From Tellurirhabdus bombi (GTDB lineage Bacteria > Bacteroidota > Bacteroidia > Cytophagales > Spirosomataceae), in contig NZ_CP090557.1 of the NCBI RefSeq assembly GCF_021484805.1, forward strand, positions 1,290,501-1,354,500: a stretch of 64,000 bases of DNA, written 5' to 3'. Under the pieces are notes generated by a model. That model worked only from the letters and a program-made list of their open reading frames with translations. It ran no database searches and was not told the DNA's origin. The position numbers were made by a program, and so were the translations under genes. Shown here piece by piece: positions 17,902-27,870 of the stretch (position 1 is the first letter of the stretch; every line of letters begins with the position of its first letter).

Positions 17902-19371
17902 ATGTACGATAAGACAATAGGAACCAAACAAAAAGCATTACGCATCAACCTGGATCGCCGGATTTATGGCTCTTTTGCCGAAATCGGGGCCGGTCAGGAG
18001 ACGGCAGCCATGTTTTTCAAAGCCGGTGGTGCCTCAGGAACAATTGCAAAAACCATGTCGGCCTATGACATGACGTTTAGCGATGCCATCTACGGGTCCG
18101 AAGAAAGTGGTCGCTACGTAGTTGAATCCCGCCTAATCAAAATGCTTAAGAAAGAATACAGCCTGATGGAAAAACGGCTGGACGAAAAGCGAGGCGAAAA
18201 CACGACTTTTTTTGCGTTTGCCAATACCGTTGTCGCGTTGAATTACCAAAAAACGAACGAAAGCCACGGCTGGATTGGCTTGCGTTTCCAGGTCAATCCG
18301 CGCGGACAATACAACGACGTTATCGTTCACGTGCGAATGCTCGATAATGAAAATGTGCTGCAGCAGCAGGCTTTGGGCGTTATTGGGGTCAACCTGATTT
18401 ATGGTTGTTACTATTATTCCAAATCGCCGGAGACGCTGCTATTATCACTCATGGACGACCTGTCCCCGGAGCGGATTGAGATTGACATGGTTCGCTTTGA
18501 CGGCCCTGACTTCCAGAGCGTTGATAATCGATTAATGAGTCTTCATCTGGTAAAAAATGGCTTCACCAATGCTGCTTTGTTTGGTCCAGACGGAAAGGTT
18601 TTACAGCCTTCAGAAGCGCTTTACAAACGAAATATTCTGCTTTTGCGCGGGCGTTTGCGTCCTGTGACCAACGTCCACGTCGATATGTTCCAAAACGGGT
18701 ATAAGCAATTTCTGGAAGAGCCGGATGTGGACTCTACCCGCGTGGTTACTATTGCCGAACTGACGCTGCATAACCTGGCTGAACAAGACCACCGCATCGA
18801 CGAAAAAGACTTTCTGGACCGCGTTGATATTTTGTGCTCGATGGGCCAGACGGTGATGATTTCCAACTTCCTGGAATATTTCAAACTGGTTGCTTACCTG
18901 TCTCGGTTGACGCGGCTCAAGATTGGTCTCATTTTAGGGATTCCTAATCTGGAGTATATCTTTGACGAAGAACATTATAAAGGCTTACCGGGCGGGATTC
19001 TCGAATCGTTTGCGAATCTCTTTAGCCGCAAGGTAAAACTGTTTGTTTATCCAACGCTGGGTAAAGAAGGCGGTATTTATAATTGTAAGAATTTTCAGCT
19101 TCTCCCGCATTTAGAGCCGCTTTACCATTATCTCGTTGCTAACGATAAAATTGAAGACATCACGGATTATAATGAGGAAAACCTCCACATTTCAACGGAT
19201 CGTGTTTTGCAGATGGTGAAAGCAGGGGAAGATGGCTGGGAAGCGATGGTACCCGAAGGAGTAGCCAAACAGATTAAAGACAACTGCTTATTTGGCTACC
19301 CCTGCGAAATACAATATACACCGGTGTCAGAACAGATTCGACAGGCCGCCGAAAACGCCGCAATCGACTAG
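17902..19371 (+). CDS. Conserved protein of unknown function (489 aa)
   Basis: A soluble protein of 489 residues with no signal peptide, membrane segment or motif I can assign. The N-terminal 130 residues contain GSFAEIGAGQETAAMFFKAGG and a helical segment of basic and acidic residues. The middle has VVTIAELTLHNLAEQDHRI, and the C-terminal third has SNFLEYFKLVAYLSRLT and KIGLILGIPNLEYIFDEEHY. The even, well-formed composition and full-length frame make it a real gene. It is probably a conserved Bacteroidota family, and a cytoplasmic enzyme or scaffold is likely. Its stop overlaps the convergent oxidoreductase gene by 4 bp (CTAG). Confidence 0.7.
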   Translation: MYDKTIGTKQKALRINLDRRIYGSFAEIGAGQETAAMFFKAGGASGTIAKTMSAYDMTFSDAIYGSEESGRYVVESRLIKMLKKEYSLMEKRLDEKRGENTTFFAFANTVVALNYQKTNESHGWIGLRFQVNPRGQYNDVIVHVRMLDNENVLQQQALGVIGVNLIYGCYYYSKSPETLLLSLMDDLSPERIEIDMVRFDGPDFQSVDNRLMSLHLVKNGFTNAALFGPDGKVLQPSEALYKRNILLLRGRLRPVTNVHVDMFQNGYKQFLEEPDVDSTRVVTIAELTLHNLAEQDHRIDEKDFLDRVDILCSMGQTVMISNFLEYFKLVAYLSRLTRLKIGLILGIPNLEYIFDEEHYKGLPGGILESFANLFSRKVKLFVYPTLGKEGGIYNCKNFQLLPHLEPLYHYLVANDKIEDITDYNEENLHISTDRVLQMVKAGEDGWEAMVPEGVAKQIKDNCLFGYPCEIQYTPVSEQIRQAAENAAID

Positions 19372-20486
19372 CGATTACGGGCCAGCCGGTCAGCGTCCAG
19401 AGCCGTCAGCAGCGAGTTCAAGCCGTTTTCCTCCGTTACTTTGCGGTGCGTTTCCGGGTAGTGAATGGCTGCTGTCTGCTCGCGGAACATGAGCCGCAGC
19501 AAATCGCCGTAGAGATGCAATTTTTCTTCTTCGAAGCCGTACATCAGTTGGATTTTCTGCGAGGCGGTGATGTCTTTGAATCGTCCGCGCGTTTGCTGAC
19601 CGCTGGTTCCGTAATTAGACGTTATTTCCAAACGTGCTCCTGGAAATAAGTCCATGAGGGCTTTTGTTGTTGCATCGTCTACCAAACCACGAATAACAAT
19701 GCGCGTAGGCACCCACTCGTACAACGTGATATCGCCCCGCTCGAACAGGAGCCGCATTTCCTGGCGGTCCATCCGTCCTGACTGCGTAAATCCGTGGTAG
19801 AAGTTAACCACTTTATCGCCGTATACCACCGTTGCATTTACTTGATCCTCAACCGGATATTCACCTTCCCGCTGGCTAACCTGCGCCGAAACTACTTTCC
19901 CGTCGCCTAACCAACCGGCAAACATATCAAAAAAGTGGACACCGTGTTCGATGAAAATACCACCGCTTTTGCTTCGATCCCAAAACCAATGCTGCGGAGA
20001 AAGTCCTTCATCACCGGCATAATTCTCAAAATAACCGTGCAGAAAGTCACCCAACAATTTCTTGTCGATTACTCTCCGAACGCGTTCGAACATGGGATTA
20101 TAGCGCTGCATGAGGTTCGTCACCATCAATAACCCTTTTTCTTTGGCGTAACTAACCATCTCACGGCCTTCTTCTTCATTGGTCGCAAGCGGCTTTTCGC
20201 AGATGACGTGCTTTCCAGCCCGCAAGGCTTGCATGGATTGTTCGTAATGCAAAAAAGGCGGGGTAGCAATGTATACAATGTCCAGGTCAGGCTGGGCGAG
20301 CAATTCCTCAATTGTATCGAAGTGAGTGGCGTCGAAACGAGCAGCGGCGCGGCTGGCTTCTTCACGCTGGGAGCCTGCGATACCAACCAACTTAACATTA
20401 GGAACCTGCATAAAATGCTGGGTCGCGAACAGGGCAAATCCGCCAAAGCCAATAATTCCTAATCCAAGTTCTTTTTCTTGATTCAT
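19368..20486 (-). CDS. Gfo/Idh/MocA family oxidoreductase
   Basis: A 372-residue NAD(P)-dependent dehydrogenase. The Rossmann fold sits at the N-terminus (LGLGIIGFGGFALFATQHF). The family signature HVICEKPLATNEEEGREMV carries the EKP motif, and the C-terminal alpha/beta domain includes FIEHGVHFFDMFAGWLGDG, where the histidine pair is typical. Members act on sugars, inositols or their derivatives. There is no signal peptide, and the neighbouring genes give no hint about the substrate. Confidence 0.9.
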   Translation of the reverse strand: MNQEKELGLGIIGFGGFALFATQHFMQVPNVKLVGIAGSQREEASRAAARFDATHFDTIEELLAQPDLDIVYIATPPFLHYEQSMQALRAGKHVICEKPLATNEEEGREMVSYAKEKGLLMVTNLMQRYNPMFERVRRVIDKKLLGDFLHGYFENYAGDEGLSPQHWFWDRSKSGGIFIEHGVHFFDMFAGWLGDGKVVSAQVSQREGEYPVEDQVNATVVYGDKVVNFYHGFTQSGRMDRQEMRLLFERGDITLYEWVPTRIVIRGLVDDATTKALMDLFPGARLEITSNYGTSGQQTRGRFKDITASQKIQLMYGFEEEKLHLYGDLLRLMFREQTAAIHYPETHRKVTEENGLNSLLTALDADRLARNR

Positions 20487-20545
20487 AAACCGTTAAGTTA
20501 TTCTCTGAAACAACTACCGGCAGAATCAAACTGTTTTGACCCGGT

Positions 20546-22024
20546 CTATTTAACGGCTACCGAAGGCCGGCACTCATTCCGCTCGGCAATTTTACCCTGC
20601 TTGATTAAATTTAAGGCTTTGTGCATCACGTAATCGCGTCCTTTCAGCAAGTCTTCCACGGTGCGCTCAACCGGGAAATCGGGTTCAACCGTAAAGCCAT
20701 TGGCGTTCTTCGGACTAACATCGTGCAGAAGTTTCTTGAGCGGTACCCGTACCCGAATGTTGGAGTTAGGCAGGATAACGGTTTGGAACTGACCCGCGAA
20801 ATCGCCCCAAAATGCGCCGCCGCAGGCTTCCCCGATGTACGTTCCCATCTGGGCATCGAGGGTTTTAACCAGCACGGAGGTAGTGGCGGAATAAGAGGCC
20901 CCGTTCATCAGGAAATAGAGATTACCGCGGTAGGCCAGCTCTTTTTCCGGTTTTCGCTTTCGCACATTAACACGCTCAACAAAACCCAGCGAGTCGCGCT
21001 TATACGCAATCGGGAAAAACAGCCACGAAAACGGATTCCAGGTTTTCATATACGCACGGCGACCGCCCCGTTTGATTTGCCCCGCTTGCATCACCTGAAA
21101 CGGCTCTGGCATCCAGTAGCTCAGCAAACGCGTGGCATTCATGACCGTGCCGCCCCCATTGGAGCGCATGTCTATAACCAGATTTTGCACCTGAGCCGCC
21201 TGAATTCGAGCAAATGCCGCCCGTAGCTTGCGCCGGTATTTAAACCCAAACCAATCCCGCTTTTCATTGGAAAATGTTTCCACGCGCAGGATGGCCGTAT
21301 TGGGCAGACTATCGACAATCATCACGGCCAGATTTGAAAGTTCGTGCTTCATCTCCTGCCGATAACGCTTTCCCGCATAGCGGTTTCGTTGCGCCATTGT
21401 CAGGCAAGGCAGGCTGGCCGACCGAACCAGACTATCGCCCGGCAATCGGTAAGACACACATACCGAATCGTTGGAGCCATACCAACGGGCGAAATAAATC
21501 GGAAAATAATCCTGACTCCACGCCCGGGCACCCGTCATGTTGTCGCCATCAGAGCCAAGTCGCTGGTATTGCTGAAAAAGCTGGTGCAGGTCGGCCACGC
21601 GTTGGCCATTGAGCGTCAGCAGTTCCGTTCCCCGCGCAAAAGAGGTATCCGTCGATAAATTATGGCTGATGTAATAGGTAGTGTCTACCCGACGAATTTC
21701 AAATGGAATAAACTTGGACGATTTGCCCACGAAGTTTTTCCGGTGATAAACCGAAAGGTGCCCATCTTTCAGGCTCGCGATGAAGGGCGTTACCTGCTGG
21801 CGGTAAAATTCATGGTAACTGACCGGCGTCTTTAACTGATTAGCTAATGAATCGTATAACTCGTTATAAGCAGAATCCGGCAGGTAATAACCCACGCCCG
21901 GATAAAGCAAATCCAGTTTTTTTTTCAGATAGAGAAAATCCGCCCGGCTCTGTTCAGGCGTTAGCATCTGGGCCGATGAGAAGAAGGGAATTATCAATAA
22001 AAAGGCCCATATCACGTATTTCAT
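20546..22024 (-). CDS. Secreted S41 family peptidase
   Basis: A 492-residue protein with a signal peptide (MKYVIWAFLLIIPFFSSAQ) and an N-terminal helical bundle. A PDZ-like region near FARGTELLTLNGQRV is followed by an S41 core with NLVIDMRSNGGGTV and the serine motif NGASYSATTSVLVKTL. The region where CtpA-type enzymes carry the catalytic lysine reads GEACGGAFWGD, without an obvious lysine, as in tricorn-like and many Bacteroidota S41 proteins. It is therefore a different subgroup from the S41 lipoprotein at 15890. It could be a periplasmic protease or a non-classical member. Confidence 0.87.
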   Translation of the reverse strand: MKYVIWAFLLIIPFFSSAQMLTPEQSRADFLYLKKKLDLLYPGVGYYLPDSAYNELYDSLANQLKTPVSYHEFYRQQVTPFIASLKDGHLSVYHRKNFVGKSSKFIPFEIRRVDTTYYISHNLSTDTSFARGTELLTLNGQRVADLHQLFQQYQRLGSDGDNMTGARAWSQDYFPIYFARWYGSNDSVCVSYRLPGDSLVRSASLPCLTMAQRNRYAGKRYRQEMKHELSNLAVMIVDSLPNTAILRVETFSNEKRDWFGFKYRRKLRAAFARIQAAQVQNLVIDMRSNGGGTVMNATRLLSYWMPEPFQVMQAGQIKRGGRRAYMKTWNPFSWLFFPIAYKRDSLGFVERVNVRKRKPEKELAYRGNLYFLMNGASYSATTSVLVKTLDAQMGTYIGEACGGAFWGDFAGQFQTVILPNSNIRVRVPLKKLLHDVSPKNANGFTVEPDFPVERTVEDLLKGRDYVMHKALNLIKQGKIAERNECRPSVAVK

Positions 22025-22267
22025 GCCTTCTGCTGACCTATTAAATTTCTATAAATATAAGTATTCATACGAATAATTGCAATCTGTCAGCCAAGACGCT
22101 AATGCCAAATCTGTAGTGCTTGATCTGCCTAAGTAGTCCATTTAAATGCGCTTTGTACCGCTTCATCATTTTTTGATACGTTTCCATAAGGGAAAGGCCG
22201 ACCTTTGGGGTCTAATAACAAATAATACAATTTTAAAGAGTCCCTATTTACTACCACCAGCCTGATT

Positions 22268-24709
22268 ATGAACTATTTCTTACTACGTCTTTGTTTGATT
22301 CTACTTGTTTTTTCTACAATAGATCAGGCAAATGCAGCAAAATTGTCCTTACCCGCGGATGTTGGGCTTAGGGCGGCCAATGCAACAATTAGTGGTTATG
22401 TCAAAGATGCAGCCAACGGCGAAGGGCTAATTGGCGTTTCGGTTTATGTGAAAGAGCTATCAACCGGCGCGGTTACGAATGATTACGGCTTCTTTTCGCT
22501 AACGCTCCCCGAAGGTGCTTATACAGTAATTTTCACCTACGTTGGCTACAAGAAAGAAACGCGCACCGTCCAGCTTTCGGCCCAGAACGTGCGGTTGAAT
22601 ATGGAGCTGCAACAGGAAGGCAAAGACCTTCAGGAAGTGGTTGTTTCGACGCAGCGCGAAGACGATAACGTAAAGAATATCGAGATGAGTGTCAACAAAA
22701 TTGACATTCGGACAATTCAGAAAATGCCCGCTCTGCTCGGGGAAGTAGATGTAATCCGTAGTATTCAGCTGTTGCCGGGGGTTTCGACGGTGGGCGAAGG
22801 GTCTACCGGATTTAACGTCCGGGGCGGAAACACGGATCAGAATCTGGTGTTGCTTGACGAAGCGCCTGTCTATAACTCCTCGCACTTGTTTGGCTTCTTT
22901 TCGGTATTCAATCCCGACGCGGTTAAGGATGTAAAGTTGATTAAAGGTGGAATTCCGTCTTTGTACGGAGGCCGGATTTCGTCTATTCTGGATGTTCGGA
23001 TGAAAGAAGGAAATGCCAAACGCCCGGAAGTAAACGGCGGAATTGGAGCCATTTTTAGCCGGTTAACCTACGAACGGCCCTTTCTTGGCGGTCGAGGCTC
23101 GTTTATCGTGGCCGGCCGACGTTCTTACGCCGATATTCTAGCCAAGCCCTTTCTAAGCGGCGATTTGAAAGGCTCGCGCTTTTATTTCTACGATCTGACG
23201 GCAAAAGCGAATTACAAAATCAACGATAAAAACACGGTCTTTTTGTCGGGTTATTTAGGCCGCGACGTTTTCGGGGCCGACTTTGGGTTTAACTGGGGAA
23301 ACACCACAACCTCTCTCCGCTGGAATCACGTTTTCTCGGATAAACTTTTCCTGAACACAACTGCTTTCTATAGTAATTATGATTATCTGCTGGATTCTGA
23401 CTTAAAGCGAAAAGAGAAAAACGACTTTTTCCGCTGGAAATCAAAGATCATTAATTACAGCGTTAAGCCCGATTTCACGCTTTTCTTGAAGAACAACACC
23501 CTCACTTTCGGAGGCCAGGCTATTTTGTATACGTTTGAACCGGGAACAGCCGAAGCCGCTTCGGGAGGAACCGTGCGGGCGTTTGGGTTAGAGAAAAAAT
23601 ACGCCTTGGAAAGCGCCCTTTACGTAGGCAATGAGCAGCAGATTTCGTCCCGTCTGCAACTGCAATACGGCTTGCGCTATTCGCTTTACAGTTACATCGG
23701 TCCGGGCGAATCATATGCTTTTGCCGATACCACCGTTGGTTTACGCCGTCAACCCATTCTGAACCAGACCCGCACTTACGACAAATTTGAGCCGATTAAA
23801 ACATACGGCAACTGGGAGCCTCGCTTCGCCGCAAAGTATGAGCTGAATGCCAGTAGCTCTCTCAAACTGAGTTACAATCGACTTGCCCAATACATTCACC
23901 TGATTTCGAACACAACCGCTTCTACGCCGCTGGATGTCTGGACGCCTTCTACGAATAACATCAAACCCCAAATTGCCGACCAGATTGCAGGAGGTTACTT
24001 TCGAAACTTTGGTAAATCCGGTAATGCATACGAAGCGTCGGTTGAGGTTTATTATAAATGGTTACAGAACCAAATCGATTACATCGACGGTGCGGATTTA
24101 TTGCTGAATAAATACCTGGAAGGCGAACTTCTGAATGGAAGAGGCCGGGCGTACGGGGCCGAATTTTACCTGAAAAAGAACCAGGGGCCGCTAACCGGCT
24201 GGATCAGTTATACGCTTGCCAAAACCGAGCGCCTAGTTGAAGGAATTAACTACAATCGCTGGTTTCCCACCCGCTTCGACAAGCGGCACACCCTTAACAT
24301 GGTGGCGCTTTATGACCTCACAAAGCGCGTAAATGTGTCAGCTACCTTTGCATTCGCGACGGGTACACCCGGAACTTTCCCGACCGGAGGCTATGTTTTT
24401 CAGGGATGGCGCGCGCAGATCATCGACGGCCGGAACAACTACCGAATCCCAGCCTACCACCGACTGGATTTGGCTTTAACCCTTCAGGGCAAGAAAAAAC
24501 CGGGCCGGAAGTGGGAAGGCAACTGGGTTTTCTCGGCCTACAACGTCTACGCCCGCCGAAATCCGTTCTCGGTATTCTTCCAGCAGGCGGATGATAAGCA
24601 AACCGTAACGGTTAGTGGCGAGCAGTTCGAAGTGCCGGTGGCGAAGGCCTACCGCTACTCGGTTTTTGCCACAATCATCCCTTCGGTAACCTACAATTTT
24701 AAATTTTAA
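22268..24709 (+). CDS. TonB-dependent receptor with carboxypeptidase-regulatory-like domain
   Basis: An 813-residue outer-membrane receptor with a signal peptide, a carboxypeptidase-D-like beta-sandwich (about residues 40-120, ATISGYVKDAANGEGLIGVSV), a plug (about 125-245, with FNVRGGNTDQNLVLLDEAPVYN and IKGGIPSLYGGR) and a 22-strand-type barrel ending in the aromatic residue of YNFKF. The short size, the absence of a SusD partner and the following DUF4249 lipoprotein mark it as the TonB/DUF4249 pair common in Bacteroidota. The ligand is unknown. The ATG at 22268 gives a good signal peptide. Confidence 0.93.
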   Translation: MNYFLLRLCLILLVFSTIDQANAAKLSLPADVGLRAANATISGYVKDAANGEGLIGVSVYVKELSTGAVTNDYGFFSLTLPEGAYTVIFTYVGYKKETRTVQLSAQNVRLNMELQQEGKDLQEVVVSTQREDDNVKNIEMSVNKIDIRTIQKMPALLGEVDVIRSIQLLPGVSTVGEGSTGFNVRGGNTDQNLVLLDEAPVYNSSHLFGFFSVFNPDAVKDVKLIKGGIPSLYGGRISSILDVRMKEGNAKRPEVNGGIGAIFSRLTYERPFLGGRGSFIVAGRRSYADILAKPFLSGDLKGSRFYFYDLTAKANYKINDKNTVFLSGYLGRDVFGADFGFNWGNTTTSLRWNHVFSDKLFLNTTAFYSNYDYLLDSDLKRKEKNDFFRWKSKIINYSVKPDFTLFLKNNTLTFGGQAILYTFEPGTAEAASGGTVRAFGLEKKYALESALYVGNEQQISSRLQLQYGLRYSLYSYIGPGESYAFADTTVGLRRQPILNQTRTYDKFEPIKTYGNWEPRFAAKYELNASSSLKLSYNRLAQYIHLISNTTASTPLDVWTPSTNNIKPQIADQIAGGYFRNFGKSGNAYEASVEVYYKWLQNQIDYIDGADLLLNKYLEGELLNGRGRAYGAEFYLKKNQGPLTGWISYTLAKTERLVEGINYNRWFPTRFDKRHTLNMVALYDLTKRVNVSATFAFATGTPGTFPTGGYVFQGWRAQIIDGRNNYRIPAYHRLDLALTLQGKKKPGRKWEGNWVFSAYNVYARRNPFSVFFQQADDKQTVTVSGEQFEVPVAKAYRYSVFATIIPSVTYNFKF

Positions 24710-24723
24710 GACATTCCAGATCA

Positions 24724-25647
24724 ATGAATAAAACACTCATTTCAGCTTATCGTTTTGCCTTGTATTTACTGCTTTCGGTAGTTTTTATGGGTTTATTATC
24801 CTGCCAAGACGAAATTGACATTAATCTGAAAAATGGCCCCTCCCAGCTATCGGTAGACGGCTGGCTGACCAATCAGACGGGCCCGCAAGTGATTAAGTTA
24901 ACGCGAACCACAGGGTATTTTGACGCCTCGTTACCGCCCGCCGCCACCGGCGCGACAGTGACTGTAACGGATGATAAGGGCAAAATTTACACCTTCACGG
25001 ATACTAAAAACAGCGGAAATTATACCTGGACGCCAGCGACTGCCACTGAAACGTTTGGCGAGATTGGACGCAAATACACGCTGAATATTCAATACCAAAA
25101 CGATACTTACCAGGCTGTTTCACAAATGAACCGCGTGCCAGCCGTGGATTCCATTACATTCGTCAAAGAAAAACTGAATCCGGTTTCTTCCGAAGAAGGC
25201 TATCTGGCGGAGTTTTTCTCCACTGATATAGAAGGCGAAGGAAATTTTTACTGGATTCGGGCTTATCAGAATGGTAAACGCCTCGACCGTACCAGCGACA
25301 TTGTTCTCTCCTACAATGGCGGTTTCGGAACGAACAATGCCGATACGGACGGTTTGTTATTTATCCTGCCCGTCCGCTTTTCGATTAACCCGGAGAAACT
25401 ATACCAGGAGGCGGATGAAGTGAAAGTGGAAGTGTTGTCGATTACACCGGATGCGTTCAACTTCTTTCAGCAACTCAGTACGCAGATTAACAATGGTGGC
25501 CTGTTTGCCACGCCGCCTGCCAATATCCCAACCAATGTGATCAACCTGAATGAGTCAGGAGCCAAAGCGGTTGGGTATTTTGGTGTTTCAGCGCTGAGTA
25601 GCAAGACCGTAAAAGTCGATCAAACAACGATTCGCGCGAGCCGGTAA
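24724..25647 (+). CDS. DUF4249 family lipoprotein
   Basis: A 307-residue lipoprotein with lipobox GLLSCQDE. DUF4249 features are visible: QLSVDGWLTNQTGPQVIKLTRT near the N-terminus and YQAVSQMNRVPAVDSITF in the middle, followed by a beta-rich second half. DUF4249 proteins are nearly always encoded beside a TonB-dependent receptor and probably form its surface-exposed partner. The gene starts 14 bp after the receptor gene, so the two are cotranscribed. Confidence 0.9.
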   Translation: MNKTLISAYRFALYLLLSVVFMGLLSCQDEIDINLKNGPSQLSVDGWLTNQTGPQVIKLTRTTGYFDASLPPAATGATVTVTDDKGKIYTFTDTKNSGNYTWTPATATETFGEIGRKYTLNIQYQNDTYQAVSQMNRVPAVDSITFVKEKLNPVSSEEGYLAEFFSTDIEGEGNFYWIRAYQNGKRLDRTSDIVLSYNGGFGTNNADTDGLLFILPVRFSINPEKLYQEADEVKVEVLSITPDAFNFFQQLSTQINNGGLFATPPANIPTNVINLNESGAKAVGYFGVSALSSKTVKVDQTTIRASR

Positions 25648-25652
25648 AGTTC

Positions 25653-25683
25653 TATCCGCCGGTAAGGTGTCTACCGGCGGATA
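25653..25683. terminator. Bidirectional intrinsic terminator or hairpin
   Basis: A perfect 12-bp inverted repeat (TATCCGCCGGTA and TACCGGCGGATA) with a 7-nt loop lies between the DUF4249 gene and the convergent helix-hairpin-helix gene. Confidence 0.75.
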
Positions 25684-25687
25684 ACCA

Positions 25688-27766
25688 TCAAAATCGCCAC
25701 CGAATCTGTGCTTTTACTTCGCTTTTGTGCGGCTTGGCAATCTCGTCTAAATCAGAGCCAACAGTTTCCTGATTCGTGTAATCCGTTCGCGACCAGCGTA
25801 GCCAGACCGATAAGTGTTTATTGACATTGTATTGAGCCAGCAAATAATACCGAAAACCCCGATTGGCATAAGCTGGAATCGAAAAGGCCGACAAGACGTC
25901 CCGCTCGTAAACGTACTGCCGACTGTCCCAATTTTCAGTGCTAAACCAGGCCACCCGGCCACTAACCGACAAGCGACCAAAATCGGCAGTAGCGTCCTGC
26001 GCAATGGCTACCCCCGTCGACTTACTTTGCCCCTGGTATTGAAAGCCGCCCCATTGTACCCGTGTCCGCACCATCCAGACCCGATTGGGCCGGTATTCGG
26101 AATTCAGCACATAACTGCTTCGGTTCGTCTCAACAACGTTCACGGGTTTGCTTTGCGGCAGATTTTTTTCTTTGTGTTCCAGGCGGTAAACGCCGTAGAT
26201 CGTCACTCGTTTGTTTGGGGTCCAGGTCGCTTTCAGCAGATAATCCCAGCCAGCCGATGGCTTATCCACTAAATAGCGCAGGCCCGGAAAACGGTAAAAA
26301 TCGACGTAAGCACCCACGATTAGCTTTCGGTATACGACGTATCGCGCTCCGGTATACAAGCCCATTTCATTGATCGGACGGGATGTTTCGCTAAATGCAT
26401 TGCCGTAGAAACTATGAAAATTTCGACCATAATAACGCATCAATACGGTCGCGTCCAGGCGCTTAGTTAGGCTGGCCAATGCACCTCCAACGGCACCGAT
26501 TCCGCCACTGTGCGTTCGGGAGCCTGTGCTTCGGGCTACTTCGGCAAAGAAATTCATGTTCTGCCAGATATATCCGCCGTGTACGCCAAGCAACAGGTTG
26601 CGTTTGCCCGAAAATTCATATTCATTATAAGCCAGCTTACGCTTCTGAATTACCTTATCAAAAGACGTATTTAACAAAGTCGCGCCAACTTGGATGTTGT
26701 TTTTGTGGTAAAGCAGATGCGCCCCCAGGTTTTGTTCCTGCATGCTTGCCCGATCCTCTACTTCGGCCGATGTGCGGTGAAGCCCGGAAGTCTGCAACGA
26801 ACTAACTGTTAATTCACCCAACTCGCTTTCTCCAACCACATTGGCGTCACGGCGGTTATGAGCAGCCAGAATAGTTAAGTCGAGATACGGCGTCAGCGCG
26901 TAGGTAGCGAGTGCGCCCCGTAAGAATCCATATTCGGTCAATGACGTATACGGACGGGCACCAAGTGTAGACCGCCGGACACCGGCCACCGTTTCGGCGC
27001 CTTTGCCCAAAAAGAAACCACCCGAAAAGACCAGCCCTTGCCCCGCCTGAAATTGAAAATCACCAAGGATGACGTTTTTCCAACGGCCCCGGTTTTGAAC
27101 CTGCATGTGAAACGAGAGATAATCCGCACCGTACTGATACCGACCGGGCTGCCACTTGAACGTCTCGCCGGGATCCTGCTCCATTGTCAGACCAAAACTA
27201 AATTGCCGGGGTCGGCTGTAGCGATAGCGCATAAACCACTGTTGTCGGTCACCCGGATACCGGCGGGGCAATTTACCATTCTTGTCTGGCTCAGCAGGCG
27301 AAAAGCCTTTCTGTTCTTCCAGAATGCGTTCTACCCTAAACAATAAATAATGATCGGTAGGGTTATTAAACTTCCCAACCAGGGAGCGATTTCCCGTTTC
27401 CAGACTTATGAAGGGCAATAACCGGCGAATGGTTAGGAGATCGAAATCCGGGATAGCCTGTAATTCATAAATCGACAGAAAAGGACCTACTTCAGACCGG
27501 TATCGAACAAATTGGTTGAGCTGCGCTTCCGTCAGCAAGTTAGTCGCCGCTAATTCGTCGCGGGTTGCGGCATTGAGGTTGAGCGGATTTATATAAAGCT
27601 GATACAGGTTTTCGTACGCGGCCTCCAAATCGACGCCCTCTGATTGAACAGGAAACAAATCCTGAATAAAGCGATTGATATCGGCTTCGCGCTGGTAATA
27701 TTCCTGAGCAGTAGCGGGGATAGTCAGCAGTAGGCTAATTACCCAGTAAAAAATACGTTGGAGCAC
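25688..27766 (-). CDS. Helix-hairpin-helix domain outer-membrane protein
   Basis: A 692-residue protein with signal peptide (ending TIPATAQ). ComEA-like helix-hairpin-helix motifs lie at about residues 58-125, in LNLNAATRDELAATNLL and FLSIYELQAIPDFDLLTIRRL. They are followed by a long beta-rich region (about 150-692) with the alternating aromatic pattern of an outer-membrane barrel, ending in QIRWRF with a C-terminal phenylalanine. HHH motifs usually bind DNA, so a role in DNA handling at the outer membrane is conceivable, but this is inference. The family is widespread in Bacteroidota and unnamed. Confidence 0.82.
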   Translation of the reverse strand: MLQRIFYWVISLLLTIPATAQEYYQREADINRFIQDLFPVQSEGVDLEAAYENLYQLYINPLNLNAATRDELAATNLLTEAQLNQFVRYRSEVGPFLSIYELQAIPDFDLLTIRRLLPFISLETGNRSLVGKFNNPTDHYLLFRVERILEEQKGFSPAEPDKNGKLPRRYPGDRQQWFMRYRYSRPRQFSFGLTMEQDPGETFKWQPGRYQYGADYLSFHMQVQNRGRWKNVILGDFQFQAGQGLVFSGGFFLGKGAETVAGVRRSTLGARPYTSLTEYGFLRGALATYALTPYLDLTILAAHNRRDANVVGESELGELTVSSLQTSGLHRTSAEVEDRASMQEQNLGAHLLYHKNNIQVGATLLNTSFDKVIQKRKLAYNEYEFSGKRNLLLGVHGGYIWQNMNFFAEVARSTGSRTHSGGIGAVGGALASLTKRLDATVLMRYYGRNFHSFYGNAFSETSRPINEMGLYTGARYVVYRKLIVGAYVDFYRFPGLRYLVDKPSAGWDYLLKATWTPNKRVTIYGVYRLEHKEKNLPQSKPVNVVETNRSSYVLNSEYRPNRVWMVRTRVQWGGFQYQGQSKSTGVAIAQDATADFGRLSVSGRVAWFSTENWDSRQYVYERDVLSAFSIPAYANRGFRYYLLAQYNVNKHLSVWLRWSRTDYTNQETVGSDLDEIAKPHKSEVKAQIRWRF

Positions 27767-27870
27767 GGCTTCGGTACGTTAGGCTTGGAAAAACGTATTG
27801 ATTAGACGAAGCCGCGCCGCGAAAGTAGCTCACCAACAGAGTGCTTTATACAAAAAAAGGTACGTGCTGA

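Noticed and set aside
20621-21226. 201-codon frame opposite the second S41 peptidase gene
   Set aside because: Antisense to a gene with clear S41 motifs and signal peptide; no independent support.
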